From Streptomyces mobaraensis (GTDB lineage Bacteria > Actinomycetota > Actinomycetes > Streptomycetales > Streptomycetaceae), in NCBI RefSeq assembly GCF_020099395.1, contig NZ_CP083590.1, forward strand, positions 2,232,001-2,296,000: a DNA stretch of 64,000 nt, in the 5' to 3' direction. The notes below the pieces were generated by a model that saw only the letters and a list, made by a program, of their open reading frames with translations, had not been told where the DNA came from and searched no databases. Every line of letters begins with the position of its first letter. The first letter of the stretch is position 1. This document shows, in pieces, positions 37,537 through 49,630 of the stretch. Both the position numbers and the translations under genes were made by a program.

Positions 37537-37661
37537 GATGACAGGCTCCTTGCGCTCGGCACCAACCCGCCCAGGCTCGCAGCGTCCGCCGACGCGCCAC
37601 CGACAGATCACGGTCACCGCCGACAGACCTCCGACGTCCGGTCGCCGGGCGTCCCGCCCGG

Positions 37662-38162
37662 TCACGTCACCCGGGAGACGGCCTGTTCGAGGAGCCGGTG
37701 CATGACTTGAGGGTGGCGGCTCTCGACCGGGGCCCACCGGGCGCGCGCCGCGTCGTCGTCCAGCTGAATGAAGCAGGCCAACAGGGCTTTCCCCTCGAGG
37801 CGTTGGAAGAGGAGCTCGGCGCGGAGTCCTAGGGTGGCGGCGGCGGAGAGGAGGACGGCGTCCGGAGTGCCGCGGCGCACCCGCCAGCCGAGCACGTGCC
37901 CGTCGGAACCGGCCGGCGCGAGGGTGAGGCCGAGCGACGTCCACCCCTGGGTGAGGGCCTGCCGCGTGCCGGCGTCCGCGTCCTCCAGGACGGCTCGCGC
38001 CCATTGTCCGGCGGTACGGTCCGGTGCCGGGTCGGGATCGGCGAGCACGGCGTTCTCGTAGTCGATCCGCGACAGCGTGCTGAGCACGTGCGCGGCGGGC
38101 GGCACCGGGACGTGGCACACCGTGCCCGGAAACCGGGTAGAACCGGACGTGGGATCGGCCAT
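37662..38162 (-). CDS. Hypothetical protein (possibly DUF2867-like)
   Basis: 166 aa. Segments RFPGTVCHVPVPPAAHVLST, SRIDYENAVLADPD and a late FQRLEGKALLACFIQLDDDA with a HPQVMHRLLEQA tail suggest a DUF2867 or SRPBCC-like helix-grip fold, but the assignment is weak. Excellent GAGGAG site five bases before the ATG. No signal or membrane segment. Between an SDR gene and a monooxygenase-like gene on the same strand, so perhaps part of one response unit under the nearby TetR protein. Confidence 0.65.
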   Translation of the reverse strand: MADPTSGSTRFPGTVCHVPVPPAAHVLSTLSRIDYENAVLADPDPAPDRTAGQWARAVLEDADAGTRQALTQGWTSLGLTLAPAGSDGHVLGWRVRRGTPDAVLLSAAATLGLRAELLFQRLEGKALLACFIQLDDDAARARWAPVESRHPQVMHRLLEQAVSRVT

Positions 38163-38208
38163 CGACACTCCTCGTGGGTGGTGTGGGGCTTTCGGTCGGG
38201 GCGGTGCG

Positions 38209-38496
38209 CTAGCGGGACAGGAGGAAGTGGACCTCGCGGGGCCTGACTTCGAGGTCGCTGATGCCGTCGGGCGTCGCGCCCATCTCGCGGCCGACCTCGG
38301 ACGCCGCCCGGAAGGCCGCCTCGGACTCGTACGCGCCGGTGGTGACGACGGCGTCGCCGTCCGGGGTGACCCAGACGCCGACGGACAGGAACCCGGGCTG
38401 CTGCCGCGCCGCGTCGGCGACCCGATGGGCCTCGCGGACGAACGCGTCGAGGTGTTCAGGGGCGGGGTAATGGAAGGCGACGAAACCGAACGCCAT
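38209..38496 (-). CDS. Antibiotic biosynthesis monooxygenase (ABM) domain protein
   Basis: 95 aa dimeric alpha-beta barrel type: MAFGFVAFHYPAPEHLDAFV, QQPGFLSVGVWVTPDGDAVV, YESEAAFRAASEV. Small ABM proteins act as cofactor-free oxygenases on aromatic or polyketide-like compounds or degrade other reactive metabolites. Divergent from a tetR gene with two operator-like palindromes between them, so probably its target. Confidence 0.82.
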   Translation of the reverse strand: MAFGFVAFHYPAPEHLDAFVREAHRVADAARQQPGFLSVGVWVTPDGDAVVTTGAYESEAAFRAASEVGREMGATPDGISDLEVRPREVHFLLSR

Positions 38497-38518
38497 GGGA
38501 TGTCCTCTCCCGGACGGT

Positions 38519-38567
38519 TATACGATGCCGTACAACGCCAGACTAGGACGCTATACGGCTCCGTACA
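38519..38567. promoter_or_regulatory. Twin TetR operators
   Basis: TATACGATGCCGTACA (38519-38534) and TATACGGCTCCGTACA (38552-38567) are two related near-palindromes 33 bases apart, each of the form T(A/G)TACGG-N2-CCGTA(C/T)A. They sit between the divergent ABM and tetR start codons and are followed by the tetR start 30 bases later. Confidence 0.7.
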
Positions 38568-38597
38568 ATCGGATGGACAGGGTGAGGTGGGCCACAG

Positions 38598-39173
38598 ATG
38601 GGCGCATTGCGCACACCGCGCGAGAAGTGGATCGAGGCGGGGCTGGAGGCCCTGGCCTCGGGCGGGGTGGACTCGGTGCGGGTCGAGGTGCTCGCCAAGG
38701 CGATGGGCGTGACCAAGGGCGGCTTCTACGGGTACTTCGCCGACCGCGAAGCCCTGCTGACGGCGATGCTGGACACCTGGGAGCGCGAGAGCGTCGACGA
38801 CGTCATCGTCCGGGTCGAGCGCGAGGGCGGCGACGTACGAGACAGGGTCCGCCTGGCCGGGCAGCTCACCTTCTCCGGTGACCGCCTGCTCCCCATCGAC
38901 CTGGCCGTGCGCGAGTGGGCCCGCCGCGACCCCGCCGTCGCCGAGCGCCTGCGCCGCGTGGACAACAAGCGCGTGCAACTCCTGCGCGACGCGCTCGGCA
39001 CCTTCTGCACCGACCCGGACGAGGTCGAGGCCCGCGCCCTGCTCGCCTTCTGCACGGCGATCGGCAGCCACTTCCTCGCCGCCGACCACCCCGGCACCAC
39101 CCGCGCCACGGTCATCGCCCGCGCCGCCGACCTCGTCCTCGGCGTCCGCCAGGGCACCGCACCCACCGAGTGA
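38598..39173 (+). CDS. TetR-family transcriptional regulator
   Basis: 191 aa. The N-terminal helix-turn-helix reads TPREKWIEAGLEALASGGVD then VEVLAKAMGVTKGGFYGYFA. A C-terminal all-helical ligand domain follows. The twin palindromes upstream suggest autoregulation plus control of the divergent ABM gene and possibly the genes behind it. Inducer unknown. Confidence 0.93.
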   Translation: MGALRTPREKWIEAGLEALASGGVDSVRVEVLAKAMGVTKGGFYGYFADREALLTAMLDTWERESVDDVIVRVEREGGDVRDRVRLAGQLTFSGDRLLPIDLAVREWARRDPAVAERLRRVDNKRVQLLRDALGTFCTDPDEVEARALLAFCTAIGSHFLAADHPGTTRATVIARAADLVLGVRQGTAPTE

Positions 39174-39272
39174 CGCCTCCCCGACCCCCGAACCCGTCCG
39201 CGTGAACCACCGGGCGCCGACGGCGGCTTGGACCGTCGGCGTCGGACGCACGCCCCGGATCGGCAGGTTCCG

Positions 39273-40415
39273 TCAGGCCGCGACGGCCCGTTCCGTCGTC
39301 GCGATCGTCGCCGAGCCGACGACGCGGGTCCCGTCGTACAGGACGATCGCCTGGCCGGGGGCGACGCCGCGGACGGGGCTGGTGAAGGTGACCTGGAGGA
39401 CGCCGTCCACGAGTTCCGCCGTGACCGGGGTCTCGCCGCCGTGGGCCCGGAGTTGGGCGGTGTAGTGGCCGGGGCCGGTGGGGGCGACGCCGCACCAGCG
39501 GGGGCGGATCGCGGTGAGGGCGGAGACGTCCAGGGCCTCGGCGGGGCCGACGGTGACGGTGTTGTTCACCGGGGAGATGTCGAGGACGTAGCGCGGCTTG
39601 CCGTCCGGGGCCGGGTGGCCGAGGCGGAGGCCCTTGCGCTGGCCGATGGTGAAGCCGTAGGCCCCCTCGTGGGTGCCGACCTTGGCGCCCGTCTCGTCGA
39701 CGATGTCGCCCTCGGCGGTGCCGAGGCGCTTGGCCAGGAAGCCGCGGGTGTCGCCGTCGGCGATGAAGCAGATGTCGTGGCTGTCCGGCTTCTTCGCGAC
39801 GGCCAGGCCGCGGCGCTCGGCCTCGGCGCGGATCTCCTCCTTGGTGGTGAGCGTGTCACCGAGGGGGAACATCGCGTGCGCGAGCTGGCGCTCGTCCAGG
39901 ACGCCGAGGACGTAGGACTGGTCCTTGGCCATGTCGCTGGCGCGGTGCAGCTCGCGGGTGCCGTCCTCGTTGAGGACGACCGTCGCGTAGTGGCCGGTGC
40001 AGACGGCGTCGAAGCCCAGGGCGAGCGCCTTGTCCAGCAGCGCCGCGAACTTGATCTTCTCGTTGCAGCGCAGGCAGGGGTTGGGGGTGCGGCCGGCCTC
40101 GTACTCGGCGACGAAGTCCTCGACGACGTCCTCGCGGAAGCGCTCGGCCAGGTCCCAGCAGTAGAAGGGGATGCCGATCACGTCGGCGGCGCGGCGGGCG
40201 TCGCGGGAGTCCTCGATGGTGCAGCAGCCGCGGGCGCCGGTGCGGAAGGACTGCGGGTTGGCCGACAGGGCCAGGTGCACGCCGGTCACGTCGTGACCCG
40301 CTTCGACGGCGCGGGCCGCCGCGACGGCGGAATCGACGCCGCCGGACATGGCGGCGAGGACGCGGAGCCCCTTGCGGGGGGCCTGGGGATCGGGTGCACC
40401 CGGGAAGTCAGTCAT
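39273..40415 (-). CDS. mnmA: tRNA-specific 2-thiouridylase
   Basis: 380 aa enzyme that installs 2-thiouridine at wobble U34 of Lys, Glu and Gln tRNAs. The PP-loop motif [12 protein letters not shown] is at residues 22-33, the catalytic Cys pair is in [13 protein letters not shown] and in the second loop [22 protein letters not shown], and GHYA lies between. Full length. Transcribed 65 bases downstream of the cysteine desulfurase that would supply the sulfur. Confidence 0.97.
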   Translation of the reverse strand: MTDFPGAPDPQAPRKGLRVLAAMSGGVDSAVAAARAVEAGHDVTGVHLALSANPQSFRTGARGCCTIEDSRDARRAADVIGIPFYCWDLAERFREDVVEDFVAEYEAGRTPNPCLRCNEKIKFAALLDKALALGFDAVCTGHYATVVLNEDGTRELHRASDMAKDQSYVLGVLDERQLAHAMFPLGDTLTTKEEIRAEAERRGLAVAKKPDSHDICFIADGDTRGFLAKRLGTAEGDIVDETGAKVGTHEGAYGFTIGQRKGLRLGHPAPDGKPRYVLDISPVNNTVTVGPAEALDVSALTAIRPRWCGVAPTGPGHYTAQLRAHGGETPVTAELVDGVLQVTFTSPVRGVAPGQAIVLYDGTRVVGSATIATTERAVAA

Positions 40416-40479
40416 AGCCTCTCCAGGGTACGGGAGGCGCGATCTCGTCCCTTCCTCTTATTCGGCGGGACTGCGACGG

Positions 40480-41649
40480 CTAGCTCAGGCCCGCGCTCCT
40501 CGCCCGCTTCACCGCCGGGCCGATCGCCTCCAGGACCGCCGCCACGTCCGCCTCCGTCGACGTGTGGCCGAGCGAGAAGCGGAGCGTGCCGCGGGCCAGC
40601 TCCGGGTCCGTGCCGGTGGCGAGGACGACGTGGCTGGGCTGGGCGACGCCGGCGGTGCAGGCCGAGCCCGTCGAGCACTCGATGCCCTGGGCGTCCAGCA
40701 GCAGCAGGAGCGAGTCGCCCTCGCAGCCGGGGAACGAGAAGTGGGCGTTGGCGGGGAGGCGGCCCGCCGGGTCCGGGTCGCCGCCGAGGACCGCGTCGGG
40801 GACGGCCTCCAGGACGCCGGCGATCAGCCGGTCCCGGAGGGCGCCGACCTCCCGCGCGAACTCCTCCCGGCGTCCGGCCGCCAGCGTGCCCGCCACCGCG
40901 AACGCGGCGATCGCGGGGACGTCCAACGTGCCCGAGCGCACGTGCCGCTCCTGGCCGCCGCCGTGCAGCAGCGGGACGGGCGTGTGGCTGCGGCCCAGCA
41001 GCAGCGCGCCGATGCCGTACGGGCCGCCGATCTTGTGGCCGCTGACGGTCATCGCGGCCAGGCCGGACACGGCGAAGTCCACGTCCAGCTGGCCCACCGC
41101 CTGGACGGCGTCGGCGTGCATCGGGACGCCGAAATCCGCCGCCACGGCGGCGAGTTCGGCGACCGGCTGGACCGTGCCGATCTCGTTGTTGGCCCACATG
41201 ACCGTGACCAGGGCGACGTCCGCCGGGTCGCGGGCTATCGCCTCGCGGAGCGCCTCCGGGTGCACCCTGCCGTGCGCGTCGACCGGCAGATACTCGACGG
41301 TGGCGCCCTCATGGGCCGCCAGCCAGTCGACCGCGTCGAGGACGGCGTGGTGCTCCACCGGGCTGGCGAGGACGCGGGTCCGCGCGGGGTCAGCCGCGCG
41401 GCGGGACCAGTACAGGCCCTTCACGGCGAGGTTGTCCGCCTCCGTGCCGCCGGCCGTGAAGACGACCTCGCTGGGGCGGGCGCCGAGTGCGGCGGCGAGC
41501 GACTCGCGGGCCTCCTCGACGGTGCGGCGCGCGCGGCGCCCTGCGGCGTGCAGCGACGAGGCGTTTCCGGTCGTGGCGAGCTGGGCGGTCATCGCCGCTG
41601 CCGCCTCCGGGAGCATCGGAGTGGTGGCTGCGTGGTCGAGGTAGGCCAT
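40480..41649 (-). CDS. iscS: Cysteine desulfurase (IscS/NifS type)
   Basis: 389 aa PLP enzyme that releases sulfur from cysteine for tRNA thiolation and Fe-S clusters. It begins [20 protein letters not shown]. The PLP Lys is in [19 protein letters not shown], His in SPVEHHAV, and the persulfide Cys in [17 protein letters not shown]. Directly upstream of mnmA on the same strand, forming a sulfur-relay pair. Start at 41649; the longer upstream reading covers only repeats. Confidence 0.95.
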   Translation of the reverse strand: MAYLDHAATTPMLPEAAAAMTAQLATTGNASSLHAAGRRARRTVEEARESLAAALGARPSEVVFTAGGTEADNLAVKGLYWSRRAADPARTRVLASPVEHHAVLDAVDWLAAHEGATVEYLPVDAHGRVHPEALREAIARDPADVALVTVMWANNEIGTVQPVAELAAVAADFGVPMHADAVQAVGQLDVDFAVSGLAAMTVSGHKIGGPYGIGALLLGRSHTPVPLLHGGGQERHVRSGTLDVPAIAAFAVAGTLAAGRREEFAREVGALRDRLIAGVLEAVPDAVLGGDPDPAGRLPANAHFSFPGCEGDSLLLLLDAQGIECSTGSACTAGVAQPSHVVLATGTDPELARGTLRFSLGHTSTEADVAAVLEAIGPAVKRARSAGLS

Positions 41650-41742
41650 GGTGGGGACGATTCTACGAGCTGTGGGGGTGGGCGTACCCGGCGGTGCGGT
41701 GCTGTTCGGTGGGGGGGGTGCCCCGGTCCCTCCCCCAGAGGG

Positions 41743-41912
41743 GGCACCCCCATTTCTCCGTTTCCTGCGGAGGCTGCGCCCCCGCGCCCCCGCAACCGCG
41801 CTCCGCGCGGTTGTCCTCAAACGCCGGACGGGCTGGAGGGGGCCGGGGTGGGTGGGCAGCGGGGTGGGTGGGTGAGCAATTCGCGCGCGGTCCTCAAACG
41901 CCGGACGGGCTG
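41743..41912 (-). repeat. Dispersed intergenic repeat, copies 3a and 3b
   Basis: Reverse orientation. CAGCCCGTCCGGCGTTTGAG occurs at 41835-41816 followed by GACAACCGCGCGGAGCGCGG and hairpins, and the 20-base lead occurs again at 41912-41893 as a truncated second copy. Together with GC-rich bases 41650-41742 and 41913-42050 they fill the 409-base gap between iscS and the next gene; no gene is seen there. Confidence 0.7.
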
Positions 41913-42058
41913 GCGGGTGGGTGCGGATGGGCTGATTCGGGTCCACCCGTGCTGGACATTGGCCGAAAAGCGCACGGCAGGCAGAGCCCTCCGGCGGCAG
42001 GCTCTGCTGGGGCGATCCGCCCGCATCACCACCCATCGCGCACCGAGGAGAGCCGCCC

Positions 42059-42643
42059 GTGCCCGACACCGAGAACGTTCCCGACCCGCGCCCTAAGCTG
42101 CGCCGGGCCGTCGCGCAGCTTGCCGCCGTCGCCGCCGCCGTGCGGCCGGAGCGGCTGAACGACCCGACCCCCTGTACCGAGTACGACGTCCGCGGGCTGC
42201 TGGGGCACGTCCTCGGCGCCGCCCGTGCGCTGACGGAGGTCGCCTCCAGTGGCGGGTACCGGCCGAGCGGGCCGCCCGCCACGCCGCAGGTGGCGGACGA
42301 CGGGTGGGCCGCCGCCCTCGACGAGGCCGGCTCCCGGCTCGTCGCCGCCTGGGACGACGAGTCCGTGCTGACGGCCATGTACGACGTGCCGTGGGGGAAG
42401 TCGCCCGGATACGGCGTGATCAGCTTCCTGGTGCTGGAGACGGTCGTCCACACCTGGGACCTCAACGAGGCGATCGGCCGGCCCGTCGAGCTCGACCCGG
42501 AGCTGTCCGAGCACGCCCTGAAGGTGGCCGAGACGCTGCCGCCCGAGGGCAGGGAGGGCGCCTTCGGCGCCGCCCGGCCGGCTCCCGAGGGGGCCGACGT
42601 CCACACCCGGCTGGCGGCGCGGACCGGCCGCCCTCTGGGCTGA
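42059..42643 (+). CDS. TIGR03086-family DinB/mycothiol-type metalloprotein
   Basis: 194 aa four-helix-bundle protein of the mycothiol-dependent maleylpyruvate isomerase/DinB superfamily. Segments [20 protein letters not shown] (metal His) and [12 protein letters not shown] (HxxD-type second site) fit the nickel/zinc triad of the family. Likely uses mycothiol as cofactor. GTG start with GAGGAG upstream. Convergent with the thioesterase gene after it. Confidence 0.85.
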   Translation: MPDTENVPDPRPKLRRAVAQLAAVAAAVRPERLNDPTPCTEYDVRGLLGHVLGAARALTEVASSGGYRPSGPPATPQVADDGWAAALDEAGSRLVAAWDDESVLTAMYDVPWGKSPGYGVISFLVLETVVHTWDLNEAIGRPVELDPELSEHALKVAETLPPEGREGAFGAARPAPEGADVHTRLAARTGRPLG

Positions 42644-42660
42644 TCCAGGGCCGCCGCGCC

Positions 42661-43518
42661 TCAGCCCAGCATCCGCGCCAGCTGCCGCGACTGCGCCACC
42701 AGCCGGTCCGCGCTGTCCCAGATCTCCGCGTCCTCCTCCAGGAAGCCGCCCGCGAGGTTGCGGGTGACGACCGCGATGCGGAGGGGGCCCGGGGCGGGGC
42801 GGCGGCGGATGTGGACGGTGAGTTCGACCGTCGGGACCCAGCCGATGATGCCCAGGTCGAACGGGGTGGGCGGGAGCGCGTCGGCGGCGAGGAGGAGCGA
42901 GAGCGGGTCCGGGTCGCGGCCGTCCGCGAAGTCGAACCAGCCGCGCATCTCGCCCGGGCCCGTCGGGCCGCCGGTCGCCCAGCCGGCGGTGGCGGGGTCG
43001 AGCGCCAGGTCGAGGCGGGCGACGATCTCGGCGGCGCCGAAGCCCTCGCCGCTGCCGAGGTCCTCGCGGGAGACGCAGTGCTCGCGCGGCGGCAGCTCCG
43101 GCGGCTTGGCGGTGGTGCGTATGTCGTCGGGGAGCGCGTCCAGGTCGCCGTAGGTGGCGAGGACCCGCAGCCGTTCGACCTCGGTGCCGTCGTCGGCCGT
43201 CTGGAACAGGCTCGCCTGGCCGGTGGAGAGCGACCGGCGGGTGTGCGCCCGGCTGCTGCGGACGACGGCCGGGCCCGGCCGGGTGGCGCTCAGGTAGTGG
43301 GCGGTGACGGTGAACGGGTCGGGGTGCGGGAGGGTGTCCGCGAGGGCCCGGGCCGTGAGGGCGAGGAGGTAGCCGCCGTTGGCCGCGCCGAAGAGCGTCC
43401 AGCCCTGGTGGATGTGGACGTCGTGCGCGGCGGTGCCGTCCTCCGTCACGCCCGGGGCGCGCGGCGTGATCGCGGTGTCCCGGTCGAACTCGCTGTTGCC
43501 GATGCTTGCCAGTGCCAT
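42661..43518 (-). CDS. Acyl-CoA thioesterase, TesB/double-hotdog type
   Basis: 285 aa, two hotdog folds: HIHQGWTLFGAANGGYLLAL (N-terminal) and VPTVELTVHIRRRPAPGPLR (C-terminal), with GWFDFADGRDPDPLSLLLAA between. Hydrolyses acyl-CoA esters; chain preference unknown. Convergent with the preceding DinB-like gene, with only 17 bases between stops. Confidence 0.88.
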   Translation of the reverse strand: MALASIGNSEFDRDTAITPRAPGVTEDGTAAHDVHIHQGWTLFGAANGGYLLALTARALADTLPHPDPFTVTAHYLSATRPGPAVVRSSRAHTRRSLSTGQASLFQTADDGTEVERLRVLATYGDLDALPDDIRTTAKPPELPPREHCVSREDLGSGEGFGAAEIVARLDLALDPATAGWATGGPTGPGEMRGWFDFADGRDPDPLSLLLAADALPPTPFDLGIIGWVPTVELTVHIRRRPAPGPLRIAVVTRNLAGGFLEEDAEIWDSADRLVAQSRQLARMLG

Positions 43519-43541
43519 GCGGGCACCGTACTACCGGTAGG

Positions 43542-44249
43542 TTACCGGCGGGTAGCCTTACGGGGAGTGAGGTGCGGCCCGACCCCGGGCCGCACCTCCT
43601 CCGCCGCCGCGCTCCGCCGGTGCCAGGCGCGCGGGGCCCGCCAGTGGAAGCGCATCGAGAGCAGCCGCAGCCCGCAGCCGACGACCACCGGGATGGCGTT
43701 GGTGGGCCCGTGCAGCACGCCGGACTTCAGCATCAGCGCCGCCGTCGCGGCGCCGGCCATGGCCGGGACGGCGTACAGGTCGCGGTCCCAGCGCAGCAGC
43801 GACGGCACCTCGTGGGCGAGGACGTCGCGCAGCACTCCCCCGCCCACCGCCGTGGCCAGCCCGAGGGTGGCGGACTGGGTGAGGCCGAGCCCGTGCCCGT
43901 ACGCCTTGACCGTCCCGGTGACGCAGAAGAGGCCGAGCCCGGCGGCGTCGAAGACGTTCACCGCGCTGGTGATCCGTTCCACCTCGGGGTGCAGGAAGAA
44001 GACGATCAGCGTGGCGATCAGCGGGGTGACGAAGTAGCCGAGGTCACTGAAGGCGGCGGGCGGCACGGCACCGATGACCAGGTCCCGGAAGAGACCTCCG
44101 CCCAGTGCCGTGACCTCCGCCAGCACCGCCATGCCGAAGACGTCGAAGTTCTTGCGGACGCCGAGCAGCGCGCCGGAGATCGCGAAGACGAAGATCCCGG
44201 CGATGTCCAGCCAGTGCTGGACGGAGGGGGAGAACAGATCGGTGAGCAC
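43542..44249 (-). CDS. TRIC/UPF0126 membrane protein (YicG-like)
   Basis: 235 aa with six to seven membrane segments arranged as two UPF0126 repeats, each carrying a Gly-rich motif: GMAVLAEVTALGGGLFRDLV and GLATAVGGGVLRDVLAHEVP. Prokaryotic TRIC-like channels conduct monovalent cations. A C-terminal cytoplasmic basic tail follows. 292 bases from the ABC transporter genes; no functional link evident. Confidence 0.9.
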   Translation of the reverse strand: MLTDLFSPSVQHWLDIAGIFVFAISGALLGVRKNFDVFGMAVLAEVTALGGGLFRDLVIGAVPPAAFSDLGYFVTPLIATLIVFFLHPEVERITSAVNVFDAAGLGLFCVTGTVKAYGHGLGLTQSATLGLATAVGGGVLRDVLAHEVPSLLRWDRDLYAVPAMAGAATAALMLKSGVLHGPTNAIPVVVGCGLRLLSMRFHWRAPRAWHRRSAAAEEVRPGVGPHLTPRKATRR

Positions 44250-44325
44250 GCGACATTCTTACCGGTCAGCCGGGTGTCCCCCTTGTCCCGCCCTGGGAGG
44301 GTTCCTCGCGGGGGCGCCCGTCCGC

Positions 44326-45438
<1,113 letters not shown>

Positions 45439-45451
45439 AGCTTGGGAGTGA

Positions 45452-46548
45452 TCACAGCTTGGGAGCGATCTCTTCGGTCCAGATCCGCGTCCGCTCCTCC
45501 TGCGTCATGTGGCAGGCGGCGACGTGGCCCCGGCTCTTCTCCCCCGTCACCGGCCGGAGTTCGGGCCGCTCGGTGCGGGTGACCCCCTCCCCCGGGACGT
45601 CGGCGTACGGGCAGCGCGGGCTGAAGGCGCAGCCCGGTGGCACGTTGATCAGGCTGGGCGGGGAGCCCTTGACCGGGATCAGCCGTTCGGTCTGCTCACG
45701 GTCGATGCGCGGCATGGAGCCGAGCAGCCCCCAGGTGTAGGGGTGCTGGGGCTCGTAGAAGACCTGCTCGGCCGGGCCGCGTTCGACGCAGCGGCCGCCG
45801 TACATGACGAGGATGTCGTCGGCCAGTTCGGCGACCACGCCCAGGTCGTGGGTGATGATGATGACGGCGGAGCCGAACTCCTTCTGCAGGTCGCGGATGA
45901 GGTCGAGGATCTGCGCCTGGACGGTGACGTCGAGGGCAGTCGTCGGCTCGTCCGCGATGAGCAGGGCGGGGTTGTTGACCAGCGCCATGGCGATCATGGC
46001 GCGTTGCCGCATGCCGCCGGAGAACTGGTGCGGGTAGTCGTCCACCCGCCGGTCGGGCTGCGGGATGCCGACCCGGTCGAGGAGTTCGACGGCCCGTTTG
46101 CGGGCGGTCTTCTTGTCGGTGTCGTGGTGGGTCCGGTACGCCTCGGCGATCTGCGCGCCGATGGTGAAGTAGGGGTGCATGGCGGACAGCGGGTCCTGGA
46201 AGATCATCGCCATCTCGCGGCCGCGCAGCCGGCGGACCTCCTCGGGGTCGGCGGTGAGCAGCTCCCGGCCGTCGAGCCAGATCTCCCCGGAGATCCGGGC
46301 CTTGCGCCGGCCGTACTGGCCGACGGTGTGCAGGCCCATGATCCCGAGCGAGCTGACGGACTTGCCGGAACCGGACTCGCCGACGATGCCGAGCGTGCGA
46401 CCCTTTTCCAGGCGGAACGAGAGCCCGTCGACGGACTTCACCACGCCGTCGTCGGTCGGGAAGTGGATGCGCAGGTCCCGGACGTCCAGGTAGGCGCGGT
46501 CGCCCGGTGGCTCCTCGACGATCTCGACGGCCGGCTCGGGGGCGGTGG

Positions 46549-46552
<4 letters not shown>
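45452..46552 (-). CDS. oppD: Oligopeptide/dipeptide ABC transporter ATP-binding protein D
   Basis: 366 aa. Walker [14 protein letters not shown], signature [18 protein letters not shown], Walker [13 protein letters not shown], and a C-terminal oligo_HPY region ([20 protein letters not shown]) with the Cys pattern of this subfamily. Its start overlaps the oppB stop (ATGA). Confidence 0.94.
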
Positions 46553-47547
<995 letters not shown>

Positions 47548-47681
47548 TGCGGTCGGCCCGGCGGCGGTCCGGTGGCGGGGATGCCCACCGGACCGCCGCG
47601 CTCGGCCCTCACCTGCCCTTCGGGCCTAGCGGCGGGAGTGCCGGAGGAGCGGATGGACGGTCGACTGCGGCCCGTGCGCGG

Positions 47682-49460
47682 TCACTTGACGACGCCCAGG
47701 GCCTGGTAGTCGTACCGGCCGTTGAAGGCGTCCGTCGTGTAGACGTTGGTCAGCCGGGAGCTACGCCAGATGATGTTCTTCTCGTAGGTGAAGGGCAGGT
47801 ACCAGGCGCCCTCCATGACCTTCTTGTTGGCCTCCTGGTAGATCTTCCCCGCCTTCTGCGGGTCGCTCTCCGCGATGGCCTGGTCCATCAGCTTGTTGAT
47901 CTCGGGGTCGTTGAGCTCGGGGTAGTTCTGGTTGGCGGTGTCGAGGATGAACCGGCCGTCCACGATGGGCTGGAGGTAGCCCTGGCCGCTGGGGAAGTCC
48001 GCGCCCCAGCCGAAGACGATGATCCCGTAGTTCTTGTTCTTGACGTTCGCCGGGGCGCCGACGACGGTCGACGACTGGGCGCCGTCGTACTGGTCGATCT
48101 GCGTCTCGATGCCGATCTTCTTCAGCGACGCCTGAAGCGACTCGGCCGTGGCGATCTCCTGCGGCTTGTTGTTCCGGACCGCGATGGTGGTCTTGAAGCC
48201 GTCGGGCTTGCCGCAGGCCTTCAGCTCCTCCCTCGCCTTGGCCGGGTCGGGCGCGCCCTGCTTGAGGTTGTACGGGTCGTAGGACCCGTCGTGCCCGGTG
48301 ACGGCCGGCGGGATCATGTTGAGGCCGATGTCACCGCCCGCCTGGGGGCCGCCGCGGGCGGTCTGGAGGGAGGTGTGGTCGGCGCCGTAGATGACCGCCT
48401 TGCGGCAGTGCACGTTGTCGAACGGCGCGACGGACTTGGGAAAGGCCGCGTACCGGATGAAGCCGGTCCGCGGGTTGTCCAGGTTGCCCTTGGCGGTCTG
48501 GAGCGCCTTCTGACGGCCGGCCGAGCCCATGCCGGTGGCATTGAGGTCGACGTCGTAGTTGCCCGCGATCAGGTCGCTGTCCATCGCGTCCGCGTTGGTG
48601 GTGAACTTGACCGAGATCTTGTCCGGCAGCGCCTTGCGGACCGCGTCGGAGTCCTTGTTCCACTTGTCGTTGCGGACGAGGACCATGCTCTTGTTGGGGC
48701 TGTACGACTCGAACTTGTACGGGCCGCTGGAGAACGGCCGGAGGTTGTACTTCTCCGCGGTGTCCTTGTCCTGCGGCACCGGGCCGGCGGCGGGCAGCGC
48801 CAGCATCTGGAGGAAGTCGCCGTTGGGCTTGGCCAGTTTGAAGGTGATGGTCTTGGCGTTCGGCGTCTCGATCGCGGACAGGCCCAGCTTGTCCTTGCTG
48901 TCGTCCTTGTAGGGGCCCTTGTACTTCTTCTCCGGGTCCAGGACCTGCATCAGCCAGGTGGGGCCGCCGGAGATCTTGTCCTGCGCCCAGGTGCGCTCGA
49001 TGCCGTACTTGATGTCCTGGGCGGTGATCGGCCGGCCGTCCTCCCAGGTGACCCCGTCCTTCAGGGTGAACGTGTAGGTCTTCTTGTCGTCCGAGACCTT
49101 GCCCAGGTCGGTGGCCAGGTCCGGCACCAGCTCGGCGCTCCCGTGGCCCGGCGCGGGCTTGGAGGTGACGAGGGTGCGGACGTAGTAGCGGGCGAAGTCC
49201 CAGGCGAAGCCGTAGTACATGCGCTGCGGGTCCCAGGAGTCGGACTCCTGGGTGGCGATGAACTTCAGCTCGCCGCCCTTCTTGTCGGACGGGCTGGCGA
49301 CCTTCTCGACGCCCGCGTTGAAGCCGGGGCCCTTGCCGCCGCCCCCGCCGCCCTTGTCGTCCTTGCTTCCGCCGCCACCGCAGGCGGTGACCCCGACGAG
49401 GGCCGCGACCACCAGTGCCGCGCCCGCGGCCGTTCTCCTCGATGTCCTGTGTGTTGCCAA
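47682..49460 (-). CDS. oppA: Peptide-binding lipoprotein (SBP family 5)
   Basis: 592 aa. Lipoprotein signal with lipobox VTAC (TAAGAALVVAALVGVTACGG), then a Gly/Lys-rich linker and the SBP_bac_5 domain (DLATDLGKVSDDKKTYTFTL, KDGVTWEDGRPITAQDIKYG, SSGPYKFESYSPNKSMVLVR). The TTG start at 49460 has GGAGG ten bases upstream; no ATG/GTG is nearer. It sits between the two permease genes rather than at the operon head. Confidence 0.92.
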   Translation of the reverse strand: MATHRTSRRTAAGAALVVAALVGVTACGGGGSKDDKGGGGGGKGPGFNAGVEKVASPSDKKGGELKFIATQESDSWDPQRMYYGFAWDFARYYVRTLVTSKPAPGHGSAELVPDLATDLGKVSDDKKTYTFTLKDGVTWEDGRPITAQDIKYGIERTWAQDKISGGPTWLMQVLDPEKKYKGPYKDDSKDKLGLSAIETPNAKTITFKLAKPNGDFLQMLALPAAGPVPQDKDTAEKYNLRPFSSGPYKFESYSPNKSMVLVRNDKWNKDSDAVRKALPDKISVKFTTNADAMDSDLIAGNYDVDLNATGMGSAGRQKALQTAKGNLDNPRTGFIRYAAFPKSVAPFDNVHCRKAVIYGADHTSLQTARGGPQAGGDIGLNMIPPAVTGHDGSYDPYNLKQGAPDPAKAREELKACGKPDGFKTTIAVRNNKPQEIATAESLQASLKKIGIETQIDQYDGAQSSTVVGAPANVKNKNYGIIVFGWGADFPSGQGYLQPIVDGRFILDTANQNYPELNDPEINKLMDQAIAESDPQKAGKIYQEANKKVMEGAWYLPFTYEKNIIWRSSRLTNVYTTDAFNGRYDYQALGVVK

Positions 49461-49630
49461 GATGTCGCGACCTCCGTGATCGTCGCGGGCCGGGGAGCGG
49501 ACCGCGATGGGGGTGGTTCCTTCAGCTCGTACTCCTGGTGCCGGAGGGACCGGACGGGCGGCGGGACGTTTCCGCTGCCGCTCGCCGCATGTCGCTCCGC
49601 GCAGGGTGGTGTTGGGGTGTGCGAGGGCGG

